A stretch of 64,000 bases of DNA from Roseibium denhamense. GTDB taxonomy: Bacteria; Pseudomonadota; Alphaproteobacteria; Rhizobiales; Stappiaceae. Under the pieces are notes generated by a model that saw nothing but the letters and a program-made list of their open reading frames with translations, did no database searches and was not told the origin of the DNA. Numbering within the stretch: the stretch's first letter is position 1; the number at the start of each line of letters is the position of its first letter. Location: contig NZ_SMLZ01000109.1 of the NCBI RefSeq assembly GCF_009711415.1, positions 62,001-126,000 of the forward strand, given 5' to 3'. The translations under genes and the position numbers were made by a program. This document shows positions 1 to 8,740 of this stretch, one piece after another.

Positions 1-620
1 CCCAAAAATCCCGCCACCCAAATCACAACAATGGCCGCAAGCCATGGGTTCGCAGTGCCCAGCAGCGCGATCATCGCAATGACATAGGCCACAAGCAATC
101 CAGCTGCCATAACAGCATCAAGAACCAGATCGGTGACCGCTTGCGCGGTCTGTAGCTGCCTTTGAACAATCCGGCCTGCAAAATCATCTTCAAAAAAACG
201 CATGGAATGCCCAAGCGTCCGGCGATGAAGCCGCCAGGCTATTTGCGGATAAAGCCCCGGCCCGACCGAGAGCAGCTGAATGGCACTCCCTCCAAGCTGG
301 GCAATCGGCTTTGCCAGAACCACAAACCCGGCCAAAAACAAGAGAAACGGCCATCCGTCGGCAAGAACCGCAGGTGGCCCGGCGAGCGTCGCCCGGTCCA
401 CAAGTTCTCCAATAAAATAAGCGAAGGCCGCGTCGACGATGCCAAAAGCCAGCGAAAACGCCACAAGCAGGATCACCGGGCGGCGTGCGCCCGCAAGAGC
501 CCAGCGCAGAAACGGCCATAGATTCTGGGGCGGGTCCGTGTCCTCAATATCTTGAAGCGGGTCAACCAGTGCCTCAACACGCTGGATTTTAAAAGAGGAT
601 CGCAGCTGCTTGATCGGCAT
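1..620 (-). CDS. ABC exporter, fused permease/ATPase (5' part only)
   Basis: The reading frame opens at an ATG whose complement is at 618-620 and runs off the left edge, so only about 206 N-terminal residues are visible. They contain the phrase RVEALVDPLQDIEDTDPPQNLW, split here by the family pattern of a short cytosolic lead-in, followed by several hydrophobic stretches (VILLVAFSLAFGIVDAAF, the FLLFLAGFVVLAK region, and later VMAAGLLVAYVIAMIALL). The arginine-rich loop LHRRTLGHSMRFFEDDFAGR is typical of the transmembrane domain of type IV ABC exporters. The ATPase domain would lie outside the window. Substrate unknown; lipid or multidrug export is the usual family role. The start is supported by homology-like spacing rather than a strong ribosome site. 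Confidence 0.75.
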   Translation of the reverse strand, partial: MPIKQLRSSFKIQRVEALVDPLQDIEDTDPPQNLWPFLRWALAGARRPVILLVAFSLAFGIVDAAFAYFIGELVDRATLAGPPAVLADGWPFLLFLAGFVVLAKPIAQLGGSAIQLLSVGPGLYPQIAWRLHRRTLGHSMRFFEDDFAGRIVQRQLQTAQAVTDLVLDAVMAAGLLVAYVIAMIALLGTANPWLAAIVVIWVAGFL

Positions 621-869
621 CAAAAACTCTTCGTTGGGGGCGGTGAGACCGTCACGTTCCGCATAGCACGGGCCAAGCTTTTGACATTGCGTTAACTGCT
701 GCGATTTTCGCCAATGGCAAATGGTAGCCCGCAAGCGTCCTGTGAGCAGTTTGAAAGGCAGAGCGGGCGGTTATTCATAAGCGACCTTGCCATGAAAACG
801 TTCACGTTGCGTTGCCGGGCCGACAGACGGCACCGCATTCATGCGAAAAAATGCCACCGGAAAAGACAA

Positions 870-900
870 ACCGGCAGAAGCGCAGGATGCCTCTGCCGGT
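870..900 (-). terminator. Hairpin terminator after the 970-1305 gene
   Basis: A perfect 9-bp inverted repeat (accggcaga at 870-878, tctgccggt at 892-900) lies 70 bp beyond the stop of the minus-strand gene. On that strand it is followed by a T-rich stretch (TTTGTCTTTT), as expected of an intrinsic terminator. Confidence 0.6.
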
Positions 901-969
901 CATTTTCTGAGTTCAAAACTCCCTCAGCCCCAGGCGCAGCATCGATTATGATCGCACAAGGACCAAGGT

Positions 970-1305
970 CTACACAGCCTCGGGTGCCCGCTCCACACGT
1001 GGCGCGGACACCTGAAACCGGTGGGCCGCTTTTTCAAAGGCAAGGTCCACGGCGTCGAAGGACTTGTGAAGCTCGGCTTTGACAGCCGCCCGATCAATGT
1101 CCTTGCCGCTCTCAACGTCGGCCTTGGCCCTGTTGTAGATCTTTGTCACGCCGTCGATCTGCTTTTGCAGCTCGACCACTGTTTCCCGAGCCGCGGTGCT
1201 CGATAGTGAAGACAGTTCATCCAGCGCGCGGCGCCACTCCTTGAACTGCTGTTCTCTTTTGCTCCAGTTGAAGGCGGCATCCTCCCGGCTTGGGTTGTCG
1301 TTCAT
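970..1305 (-). CDS. Small hypothetical coiled-coil protein
   Basis: A 111-residue, highly charged protein with no hydrophobic segment and no signal peptide, so probably cytosolic. Long helical stretches with heptad-like spacing (LQKQIDGVTKIYNRAKADVE, then AAVKAELHKSFDAVDLAFEK) suggest a helical hairpin or coiled coil. I chose the ATG at 1303-1305 (MNDNPSRED) over a TTG four codons upstream because it is the stronger start codon; neither has an obvious ribosome site. It is followed by a terminator-like hairpin, which supports a real transcript. I do not recognise the family and assign no function. Confidence 0.6.
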   Translation of the reverse strand: MNDNPSREDAAFNWSKREQQFKEWRRALDELSSLSSTAARETVVELQKQIDGVTKIYNRAKADVESGKDIDRAAVKAELHKSFDAVDLAFEKAAHRFQVSAPRVERAPEAV

Positions 1306-1447
1306 CGGCGAAATCAATCACTCATCGTACCAAATCGCCGCCAGTGCCACAACGATGAGCTATTTCACAACGGCTGTGCACCGGCGCGCGGGAAGGCACC
1401 CGCCAGCTATAAGCCCGTCGCCGACACAAGGGCGCCAAAACAGACGC

Positions 1448-2497
1448 CTAAACGCGTTCGCCGTCTTCACCAAAGAAATGGGTGCGGTCCGGCGCAAAGG
1501 CCAGGCTCACCGCCTCGCCTTCCTCATGCAATGCGTCGCCCACGGTGCGGACATTGATTTTGCCAAGGGCCCCGCAGTCAACAATCGAAAAGCTGTCGGC
1601 CCCCAGATATTCGACAAAGTCGACAACGCCGTCGCATTGACCTTCGCCGGGCGCTCCAAAGGTAATGTGCTCCGGGCGGATCCCGACTTCAACGGGCCGG
1701 CCCGTTCCCCTATAGACACCCTTGCGGCCGCCCTCCAGAACATAGTGACCATCGTCATGATGGCAGGCCATAAGGTTCATTTTCGGACTGCCGATGAATT
1801 GCGCGACAAAGCGGTTTGCCGGGCGCTCATAGAGTTCGCGCGGTGTGCCCACCTGCGCAATGCGGCCAAATTCCAGAACCACAATCCTGTCGGCCAGGGT
1901 CATGGCTTCGACCTGGTCATGGGTGACATAGATCATCGTGGTCTTGAGCTGCTCATGCAGCTTGGCGATTTCGTAGCGCATCTCAACGCGCAAGGCCGCA
2001 TCAAGGTTGGACAGCGGTTCATCGAACAGGAATGCCGTGGGATTTCGGACGATCGAACGTCCGATGGCAACGCGCTGCCGTTGACCGCCCGACAGGTCCT
2101 TGGGCCTGCGGTCCAGATAGGTGTCCAGTTTCAGGATCTCTGCGGCCGCATCCACCTTTTCGGCAATTTCGGTTTTCGGAGCGCCGGCGGTCTTCAAGCC
2201 GAAGCCCATATTATCGCGCACAGACATATGCGGATAGAGCGCATAAGACTGGAACACCATGGACAATCCGCGCTTTGCAGGCGGATCCGCTGTCTGGTTG
2301 GTGCCATCAATGAAGAGATCACCTCTGGAAATGTCTTCCAGCCCACCGATCATCCGCAGCAATGTCGACTTGCCGCAGCCCGACGGACCGACAAAGACGA
2401 TAAATTCGCCCTTTTCGATAGACAGGTCGACACCCTTGATGACCTGGATGGCACCGTACCACTTCTCGATGCCCTCAAGCGTGATTGCCCCCATCAT
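1448..2497 (-). CDS. aglK: Carbohydrate ABC importer ATPase (AglK/MalK type)
   Basis: A 349-residue MalK-family ATPase that powers the importer encoded by the upstream genes. Visible motifs are Walker A (GPSGCGKST), the Q loop (VFQSYALYPHM), the ABC signature (LSGGQRQRVAIGR), Walker B (AFLFDEPLSNLDAALR) and the H-loop (YVTHDQVEAM). A C-terminal TOBE/regulatory region includes the family phrase VGIRPEHI. Its ATG (2495-2497) overlaps the stop of the GH63 gene by 4 bp (ATGA), indicating translational coupling; longer upstream starts would run into that gene. Last gene of the lacI-agl operon. The aglK name rests on operon context; substrate specificity is not proved by the ATPase. Confidence 0.9.
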   Translation of the reverse strand: MMGAITLEGIEKWYGAIQVIKGVDLSIEKGEFIVFVGPSGCGKSTLLRMIGGLEDISRGDLFIDGTNQTADPPAKRGLSMVFQSYALYPHMSVRDNMGFGLKTAGAPKTEIAEKVDAAAEILKLDTYLDRRPKDLSGGQRQRVAIGRSIVRNPTAFLFDEPLSNLDAALRVEMRYEIAKLHEQLKTTMIYVTHDQVEAMTLADRIVVLEFGRIAQVGTPRELYERPANRFVAQFIGSPKMNLMACHHDDGHYVLEGGRKGVYRGTGRPVEVGIRPEHITFGAPGEGQCDGVVDFVEYLGADSFSIVDCGALGKINVRTVGDALHEEGEAVSLAFAPDRTHFFGEDGERV

Positions 2498-3747
2498 GCC
2501 GCTCCCAGGTCTTTGGACGCCCAGCCTAGCCAGACGGCGGCCGTCCAAGTGAACGACTGCCCTCCAGCCGGGGAGCCATCCGTTGGATCAAAGTATTCTG
2601 CAAATCCATGCTGGCGGATCACCTCGCGTGTCACCGCCCGTAAGCGCGGGGCGAGCGGGTGCTGTTGCTCTTCCAGGCCCAGACCGATCAGGAAATTCAT
2701 GAAGGCCCAGGTCGGACCGCGCCAATAGCGTTTGCTGTCAAATTTCTCGCCGGTCGGATCGTAGCTTGCAACGCCGAACTTCACCCGTTCAAGGGACCGT
2801 TCCAGATGAGCAGCCTGATCCGGGCTATCCAGACCAGCAAGCCAGCACAGGTAAGACGCATTGGAAATGCAGCCGGTCCAAAGGCCGGTTTTTGCATCCC
2901 GGCTGTCGTAGCTTTTCAGCTCCGGGTTCCACAACGTCGCAGCGCCTTTTTCAAGAAGCGCAATCTCCTCAGCCATACCGGCCGTCTGCAGTCCCAACTC
3001 TTCACCAACAGCCAGCAAATCCCGATGCGCTCTCAAAAGCAGGAAGGTCATGGTTGGATCGGCGATGCGGAATGGATTTTCCTCAAGGAGCTTTGCCTGA
3101 TCCCACTTCAGCCGGTTCCCCATCTGCACGAGCCAGATATAGCGGTCGTAATCGTGCTTTGTCGGCCGCATTGAGCCGTCGACGTGAGACGTGTCGCGCC
3201 GCTCATACTCGCCAACCCCGACAGGATCGATCCGCTCCATAACCCCGTCCCAGTCCGGCGCGTTGTCCCGGCCGGCCTCCCACGGATGGGTGACGCAGAC
3301 AGCCCCCTGGTCAAGACGCCATTTCAGGAACCACGTATGCCAGGCGCGCAACTTGGGCCACAGGGTTTTGAGGCGCGGCGTGCCCGCGCTCCGGTCCTTG
3401 TTCCAGATCAACCGCGCCATCGTGGCGGCAACCGGCGGCTGGGTGATGCCCGACGAGGGGATCGGTCCGGTGCCACCCCAGACATCAGGTCCCGGGAAGT
3501 ATCCGGCGTCAGCCTTATGAAACAGGATATGGGGAACCATGCCGTCCGCCCACTGGCCTGAAAACAGTGTTTCCAGCTCCTGCCATGCACGGCCGATGTC
3601 AAATTCGGCGAACCCCATGGCGGTGATGGCACTGTCCCAGTTCCACTGATAGGGATAAAGGCCCGCTGTGGGGATCGTGTATCCGCCCCGGTCATTCTGG
3701 ATGAGGATGTTCCGCGCTTCTTCCGAGCGGCTTACTTGTGTCAACAT
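2494..3747 (-). CDS. GH63-like glycoside hydrolase
   Basis: A 417-residue protein without a signal peptide, so it would act in the cytoplasm on the imported sugar. The sequence has hallmarks of the GH63 mannosylglycerate/glucosylglycerate hydrolase-like branch: NDRGGYTIPTAGLYPYQW, WNWDSAITAMGF, GMVPHILFH, YFPGPDVWGG, SSGITQPPVAAT and YWRGPTWAFMNFL, the layout of an (alpha/alpha)6 barrel. It sits between aglG (4-bp gap, ribosome site AAAGGAT) and aglK, in the slot occupied by a GH13 alpha-glucosidase in known rhizobial agl operons. Inferred role: cleavage of an alpha-glucoside or of a glycosylglycerate compatible solute. Catalytic residues were not assigned from sequence alone. Other (alpha/alpha)6 families are possible. 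Confidence 0.75.
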   Translation of the reverse strand: MLTQVSRSEEARNILIQNDRGGYTIPTAGLYPYQWNWDSAITAMGFAEFDIGRAWQELETLFSGQWADGMVPHILFHKADAGYFPGPDVWGGTGPIPSSGITQPPVAATMARLIWNKDRSAGTPRLKTLWPKLRAWHTWFLKWRLDQGAVCVTHPWEAGRDNAPDWDGVMERIDPVGVGEYERRDTSHVDGSMRPTKHDYDRYIWLVQMGNRLKWDQAKLLEENPFRIADPTMTFLLLRAHRDLLAVGEELGLQTAGMAEEIALLEKGAATLWNPELKSYDSRDAKTGLWTGCISNASYLCWLAGLDSPDQAAHLERSLERVKFGVASYDPTGEKFDSKRYWRGPTWAFMNFLIGLGLEEQQHPLAPRLRAVTREVIRQHGFAEYFDPTDGSPAGGQSFTWTAAVWLGWASKDLGAA

Positions 3748-3751
3748 GAGA

Positions 3752-4954
3752 TTATCCTTTGACAGAGCCCGCTGTCAGGCCCTTGGTCATGAAGCGTTCA
3801 AGTCCCAGGAAAAGCGCCATGATCGGTACGGTCGCAATGACCGCACCTGCCATCAGATGCTGTCTGGGAATTTCAGAGGAGTTGAGGCTGGCGATCCCGC
3901 GCGTCAGCGTGAATTTCGACGGATCGTCCAAAAGCATGAACGCCAGCAGGAATTCGTTCCAGGCGATCATGAAAACGTAGAGTGAGACCGAGGCAAGCGC
4001 CGGCAGGGCCAGGGGCAGGGTTATCTTCCAAATGACGGCCAGCCGGGACAGGCCGTCCATCAGGCCGGCTTCCTCGATTTCTGCAGGCAATCCCCTGAAA
4101 TAGCCTTGCAGCATGTAGAGCGCGACGGGGATGGTCGTTACCGGGTAGATGAGAACGATGCCGAACAGGGAGTTCCGTAATCCGGTCATGGAAAAGGCGA
4201 TGTAGATCGGCAACGCCAGGACGATCATCGGCACCATGTAGATCAGCAGAATGGATCTGGAGAATGCCGCCCGCCCACGGAACCTCAGCCGCGCCACGGC
4301 GTAGGCACCAGGCACGCTGAAGGCCAGGGTGATGAAAACAGTCATCACCGATATGCCGAACGAGTTGATCAGATAGGTGCCGAAATTAAAGTCCTGGAAG
4401 AGCTCCTGATAAGATCTGAGCAGTCCGAAGCCTTTGGAAAAATCGAGCGTGAAATCCAGCGGATTTTGCAAGAGCTCCGATTGGTTCTTCAGGCTGGTCA
4501 TGACCATGACGTAGAACGGAATGAGCACGATGGCCGTGAAGAAGATGTAACCGAAACCAGTCAGGAAACGGATGACGGCCTCTTCAAACTCATGCCGGGA
4601 CAGTGCCCCCGGATGCGCGCCTTTGAGGATCAAGGCAAGTCCCAGCATCGAGAACGCCGCGACCGAGCTATGGCCCACTAAGGCCGACAAGACCGAGATG
4701 TCACCGGTTGCCATCGGCCCGGCGCCGGCAAACCCCGCTGCAGCCAGGGCAAGTGCAGCGGCAATCTGAGGCAGCCGCCCAAACAGCGCAACCGCACCGG
4801 CGGCAAGACCTGACAGAAGCGACAAAAGGACAGACGGCCGGAAGGCATCGCCGGTGGCAAAACTCATCGCAACGGCAACGGTTGCAGATATGGTCAGGAC
4901 CCAAAGCGCCCCGAGAAGCGGACCGGTGAGATAGCCGTTTTGCAGAAGTCTCAT
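3752..4954 (-). CDS. aglG: Sugar ABC importer permease (AglG type) with extended N-terminus
   Basis: Inner-membrane permease of 400 residues. The C-terminal 270 residues are a normal MalG-type permease, ending with the EAA-loop phrase PAEIEEAGLMDGLSRLAV and the segment ALASVSLYVFMIAWNEFLLAF. The first about 130 residues are unusual: three or four extra hydrophobic stretches (LLGALWVLTISATVAVAM, LLSLLSGLAAGAVALFG, the alanine-rich IAAALALAAAGFAGAG, VAAFSMLGLALILKG) before the standard first helix. The ATG at 4952-4954 overlaps the aglF stop (ATGA), which fixes the start; the longer frame would lie inside aglF. Partners are the AglF-like permease, the AglK-like ATPase and the AglE-like binding protein. 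Confidence 0.85.
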   Translation of the reverse strand: MRLLQNGYLTGPLLGALWVLTISATVAVAMSFATGDAFRPSVLLSLLSGLAAGAVALFGRLPQIAAALALAAAGFAGAGPMATGDISVLSALVGHSSVAAFSMLGLALILKGAHPGALSRHEFEEAVIRFLTGFGYIFFTAIVLIPFYVMVMTSLKNQSELLQNPLDFTLDFSKGFGLLRSYQELFQDFNFGTYLINSFGISVMTVFITLAFSVPGAYAVARLRFRGRAAFSRSILLIYMVPMIVLALPIYIAFSMTGLRNSLFGIVLIYPVTTIPVALYMLQGYFRGLPAEIEEAGLMDGLSRLAVIWKITLPLALPALASVSLYVFMIAWNEFLLAFMLLDDPSKFTLTRGIASLNSSEIPRQHLMAGAVIATVPIMALFLGLERFMTKGLTAGSVKG

Positions 4955-6186
4955 AGCCCCTCCTCCCGGCTGATGAATTTGAAGAAGAAGAACGAGAAGG
5001 CGAGCAGGCAAAAGAAGATGACCACTGCCACCGCGGCCCCTGCGCCGATGTTGGATATCGCAAAGGCCTGCTCATAGACATTCACTGTCAGCGTGCGGGT
5101 CCCGGCATTACCGCCGGTCAGAAGGAAGATGTCGTCGAACTTGTTGAACGTCCAAATGAACCGCAGCAAGAACAGCACGGACAGAATGCCCAAAAGCATC
5201 GGAAGGCTGAGGTACCAGAACTTCTGGAACGGGCTGGCCCCGTCCATATCGGCCGCCTCATACATGTCAGTATCGATGGATTGCATCCGCGCCAGGATGA
5301 AGAGGAAAGACAAGGGGAAGTACCGCCAGATCTCAAACACTGTGACCATGATGAGGGCGAGGGGCCGTTCCCCGAAGAAATTGATGGCCTCGTTCGTTAC
5401 GCCCATCTGCACCAGCAGGGCGTTGGCACTGCCGGAAAACGGATCAAAGAGGATCAGCCACGAAAACGCCACCGCAATGACTGGGGCCACATAAGGGAAC
5501 AGATATAAGCCTCTTAGGATCCCCTGCCCCCGGAACGATTTGTTGAGGAGCAGGGCCGCAAAAAGGCCGACCACAATGGCGCCGATGGTCCCGAAAACCG
5601 TGTAGAAGATTGTGACACCAAGAACTTCCCAGAACTCTTCGCCGTCGAAGATCCGCGCGAAATTATCGGTGGTGAAGGTAAGGTTGGTCAGAACGCTGTC
5701 AGCCGTCCCTGTAACCACTGGTTCGCTGGCCTCGACGCGTTCTTCTGCCAGTTCCTCGTCAGCCGCCTGCACCGGAAGGCGCAACCGGGTTCTGAAACCG
5801 CCTTCAATGGTCCCGAATTCGCATCTCAGTAAGGCGCCCTGAAGATCGCATGCTTCCGGAAGGTCTCCGATGATCTCGACATCATCCGGGATGGTGTCCG
5901 TCAGCACCACATCGGCAACGATCTGGTCCTGGCTCGAGTTGCGCAGGCGGTACTCGATCCGCAGATCATCATCGCTGCCACGCAGCGACTCGCGCGCGAT
6001 GGGTTGCGGCGGGCGCAGGTCCGCAAGACCTATTGGCTTCACACTGATCCAGAAGATTGCAAGCAGCGGCAAAACAACGACCAGTGCGACACTTATGATT
6101 GTCGGCGCAAGCAGTCCCCATGCGAGCCGGGCTTCCCGCTTGGCAAGCGGAGTGGTTCCGCTTGGCGGTAGAGATGAAACAGACAT
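4951..6186 (-). CDS. aglF: Sugar ABC importer permease (AglF type) with DUF11-like insert
   Basis: Inner-membrane MalF-type permease of 411 residues. After the first helix (residues about 22-48) there is a large non-membrane insertion (about 50-175), followed by the core helices and the EAA loop (DMYEAADMDGASPFQKFWYL). Within the insert, residues about 75-140 read like a DUF11/Ig-like beta-sandwich: LRIEYRLRNSSQD, VVLTDTIPDDVEI, then C113, C122 with EFGTIEGG and RTRLRLPV. By topology this would be periplasmic, analogous in place to the P2 loop of E. coli MalF. A perfect hairpin lies in the 55-bp gap after aglE. The gene is coupled to aglG by a 4-bp overlap. Confidence 0.87.
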   Translation of the reverse strand: MSVSSLPPSGTTPLAKREARLAWGLLAPTIISVALVVVLPLLAIFWISVKPIGLADLRPPQPIARESLRGSDDDLRIEYRLRNSSQDQIVADVVLTDTIPDDVEIIGDLPEACDLQGALLRCEFGTIEGGFRTRLRLPVQAADEELAEERVEASEPVVTGTADSVLTNLTFTTDNFARIFDGEEFWEVLGVTIFYTVFGTIGAIVVGLFAALLLNKSFRGQGILRGLYLFPYVAPVIAVAFSWLILFDPFSGSANALLVQMGVTNEAINFFGERPLALIMVTVFEIWRYFPLSFLFILARMQSIDTDMYEAADMDGASPFQKFWYLSLPMLLGILSVLFLLRFIWTFNKFDDIFLLTGGNAGTRTLTVNVYEQAFAISNIGAGAAVAVVIFFCLLAFSFFFFKFISREEGL

Positions 6187-6203
6187 TTGTCATCCAAGAT
6201 GTA

Positions 6204-6229
6204 GCTGCTCCGGCGCGTGCCGGAGCAGC
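6204..6229 (-). promoter_or_regulatory. Intercistronic hairpin between aglE and aglF
   Basis: A perfect 11-bp GC-rich inverted repeat with a GCGT loop (gctgctccggc at 6204-6214, gccggagcagc at 6219-6229) lies just after the binding-protein stop codon and before the permease start. There is no T-run, so it is more likely an mRNA-stabilising or partial attenuation element that raises binding-protein output over permease, as known for maltose-type operons (the analogy is inference). Confidence 0.65.
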
Positions 6230-6241
6230 GAACGGCAGGGA

Positions 6242-7588
6242 TTACTGGACTTTGGCCAGTTCGTCGTTGATCGCAGAAACGGCGGCCGGTCCATCGACTT
6301 CATCATCAATGAATTGACGGACCACGCGGTTGATCGCCTGGCTGTTGATGATTTTGGAGGCCAGGCTCAGCTGGCCCTCGGCAACACCCCAGCGTTGCGC
6401 GACATCCAGCCCACCGACGATTTCATCGATCATTTCCTGAGCATACAGATCGCCAAGCGGTGCCTTGCGATCCACACCGACAGGCAGTTGGGACCATGCT
6501 TCGGTAAAGGCCGCCGGATTGTCCGCATTGCCGCGCCGAACCGGGAATTTGCCTTCCGGCGCAATCGAAAGGGTCTGGGTGTAACCCTCATCCATGGAGT
6601 ATTTCACGAACTCCATGGCCGCATCCGTATCAGCGTCGGACGTGATGCCGAAGTAACGGATATCGCCCCAGGCCGCGCCGTCGGGGTTGGACGGACCTGA
6701 GAAATTGGTCACGATCCCGGTCTTGGACGCCAGCTCGCTTGATGTCGGATCATCATTGATGGTTGGCGGCGCGCTGTCGCGAAGGCCGGCAAGCTCATCC
6801 AGGATGAAGGGCGACCATATGATCATGGCAGCATCACCGGCAAAATAGAGCTCGCGCGACTGCTTCCAGTAGAGATCACCAGGAGGGGAGGCCTTTGCGA
6901 GTTTTTTGTAGAACTCAAGCACCTCGATGGTCTTCGCCTCCTCGAGCGGCGCAAACCCGCCATCGTTCACAGGTGACACACCGTTCGCCAGGAACACATG
7001 TTCCAGCACCTGGCTCATGAAGTTCTCATCAACCTTGGTGGCAGCTACAAAACCGAACATTTCCGGCGGGTTGTGCAGTTTCTCAAGCGCTGCCTCAACG
7101 GCTTCATAGGAGGTTGGTGCGGCCAAACCGTTCTCGTCAAAAAGATCTTTGCGGTAGACAACCATCTGGGTCCAGCCATCAACCGGGACTGAAGCGTAAT
7201 CGCCCTCAAAGATCGCCATTTGGAGCGCGCCTTGCGCAAACGTATCCTTGCCAAGCTCTTCGACCACCTCGGTCGCTGCTTCCGTATCCAGAATGCCTGC
7301 CTCCGCCCACGGCAATGCGTATTGGAGCGTGTGATAGATCACGTCCGGGAGGTCACCCGCTGCAAAAGCAGCCGTTGCGCGGGTGCCCAGATCTGACTCA
7401 CTGACCGGAATGACCTCAACGGACGTGCCGGTCTGCTGTTCAAAATCTGCGGCCATTTCCTGTTGTTTTGCCAGGCGCTCGGGCTGTTCCTCGGTCGTCC
7501 AGAACCGGATCGTATCGGCTTGAACGGCTGCCACACTCATCGGCAGCACCAATGCAGTCGTTGCCAGCAATCTGCTGAAATAGGTCAT
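6242..7588 (-). CDS. aglE: Periplasmic sugar-binding protein (AglE type)
   Basis: A 448-residue extracellular solute-binding protein, family 1 (MalE-like). It starts with a classic Sec signal peptide (TYFSRLLATTALVLPMSVAA) with cleavage expected after VQA. The mature part begins DTIRFWTTEEQPERLAKQ and contains the family phrases DVIYHTLQYALPWAEAG, DGWTQMVVYRKDLFDENGL and AMIIWSPFILDEL. The chosen ATG (7586-7588) comes 1 bp after the lacI stop and is preceded by GGAGG; an earlier in-frame codon would overlap lacI and spoil the signal peptide. It delivers the solute to AglF/AglG. The ligand cannot be read from sequence; operon context suggests an alpha-glucoside or glycosylglycerate. Confidence 0.9.
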   Translation of the reverse strand: MTYFSRLLATTALVLPMSVAAVQADTIRFWTTEEQPERLAKQQEMAADFEQQTGTSVEVIPVSESDLGTRATAAFAAGDLPDVIYHTLQYALPWAEAGILDTEAATEVVEELGKDTFAQGALQMAIFEGDYASVPVDGWTQMVVYRKDLFDENGLAAPTSYEAVEAALEKLHNPPEMFGFVAATKVDENFMSQVLEHVFLANGVSPVNDGGFAPLEEAKTIEVLEFYKKLAKASPPGDLYWKQSRELYFAGDAAMIIWSPFILDELAGLRDSAPPTINDDPTSSELASKTGIVTNFSGPSNPDGAAWGDIRYFGITSDADTDAAMEFVKYSMDEGYTQTLSIAPEGKFPVRRGNADNPAAFTEAWSQLPVGVDRKAPLGDLYAQEMIDEIVGGLDVAQRWGVAEGQLSLASKIINSQAINRVVRQFIDDEVDGPAAVSAINDELAKVQ

Positions 7589-7589
7589 G

Positions 7590-8705
7590 TCATTCCTCCA
7601 CTTGATGGTTCGCAATTGAGATTATGTCTGCGAGTTCAGCCGGTGTTTTCCTCACCGGTCCATGTGAGCCGCGCGCAACAAAGCTTGCAGGCGATAATTC
7701 GCGCAGGCTTTCGGGAGCCGCGCCATTGATCCGTTTGATCAGAAGATGGGTCAGCCGTTCTCCAGCATCGGCAACATTTGCGGAAAATGTTGTGAGCGGC
7801 GGCGTCTGATACTCGCCCTCTTCAATACCGTCATAGGAGATGATTGAGAGATCCGACCCGACCTTGAGGCCGAACCGGTCTGCCGCCAGATAGGCCCCGA
7901 TGGCCGCCCGGTCGACCGTACAAACAAGCGCCGTCGGCGGACATCTCTGCGACAACAGCTGTTCTGCGGTCGCAGCCCCTTGGCGGCGGTTAAGCGCGGC
8001 TGCCGAAACCAGATCCGGATCGTAGGCCAAGCCGCAGGCCTTCAGGCCAGCCTTGTATCCTTCCAGCTTCAAACGCGCGTGGGTGTATTTCATTTCGCCC
8101 GGTATGAAGCCGATCCGCCGATGCCCGAGGTCGTAAAGGCACTTTACAGCGTCCTCAGCCGCGGCTTCACTGGTAATGTCAAACCACGCACAGCCATCCG
8201 GCTTGCCGGTCCGCCCATACAGGACAAAGGGAATGTCGGTCTCCCGCAAGAACTCTATTCTGGGATCCTGCCATAGGGTCCTGGGGAGGATGAAGCCGTC
8301 TGCCTTGTGTTCCTGTGCAAGATTGCTCAGCAGCCGCAACGTGTCCTCGTCGCTTGTGGCCGTCGATACCGTCACCGTCCAGCCGGCCGCTGACGCTGCC
8401 TGCGAAATTCCGGCCAGGAAGTCTGCAAGGAACGGCCGGTGCCGGTCATGCTCATTTAGCTGCAGCACGAGCCCGATGGCCCGCAAACGCCCGGTCCGGA
8501 TCGCCTGGGCATTCGCCAGCGGACGATACCCGAGGGTCCGCGCAGCCTCGCGGACGCGCAGACGCGTGGAATCCGAGATATCCGGATAATCATTCAACGC
8601 CCGGCTGACTGTGCTCTTGGTCATGCCAAGTTCACTGGCAACGTCGTTTATGGTCACGCGTTGCCGGCGCAGCGCCGAACGCACTTTGTGTGCGCGTGTT
8701 TCCAC
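7590..8705 (-). CDS. aglR: LacI-family transcriptional regulator
   Basis: A 371-residue repressor with an N-terminal LacI helix-turn-helix at about residues 17-65 (VTINDVASELGMTKSTVSRAL, then DISDSTRLRVREAARTLGYR). A periplasmic-binding-fold effector domain follows (RAIGLVLQLNE, DGFILPRT, ALVCTVDRAAIGAYLAADRFG, SIISYDG). The start is a GTG (complement 8703-8705) preceded by GGGAGGA at good spacing. It is the first gene of the agl operon, so it is probably autoregulated through the palindrome 36 bp upstream. The likely inducer is the imported sugar or its product. The aglR name is by context only. Confidence 0.9.
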   Translation of the reverse strand: METRAHKVRSALRRQRVTINDVASELGMTKSTVSRALNDYPDISDSTRLRVREAARTLGYRPLANAQAIRTGRLRAIGLVLQLNEHDRHRPFLADFLAGISQAASAAGWTVTVSTATSDEDTLRLLSNLAQEHKADGFILPRTLWQDPRIEFLRETDIPFVLYGRTGKPDGCAWFDITSEAAAEDAVKCLYDLGHRRIGFIPGEMKYTHARLKLEGYKAGLKACGLAYDPDLVSAAALNRRQGAATAEQLLSQRCPPTALVCTVDRAAIGAYLAADRFGLKVGSDLSIISYDGIEEGEYQTPPLTTFSANVADAGERLTHLLIKRINGAAPESLRELSPASFVARGSHGPVRKTPAELADIISIANHQVEE

Positions 8706-8740
8706 GGCTGCATTCCTCCCGTTTCAGAACATTGAAAGTT

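Noticed and set aside
190-519. Minus-strand open frame of 109 codons at the left edge
   Set aside because: Wrong frame; the neighbouring frame from 620 gives a coherent ABC exporter membrane domain.
1196-2728. Long plus-strand open frame (510 codons)
   Set aside because: It is the antisense of the AglK-like ATPase and GH63 genes, whose frames carry full family motifs; the plus-strand translation has none.
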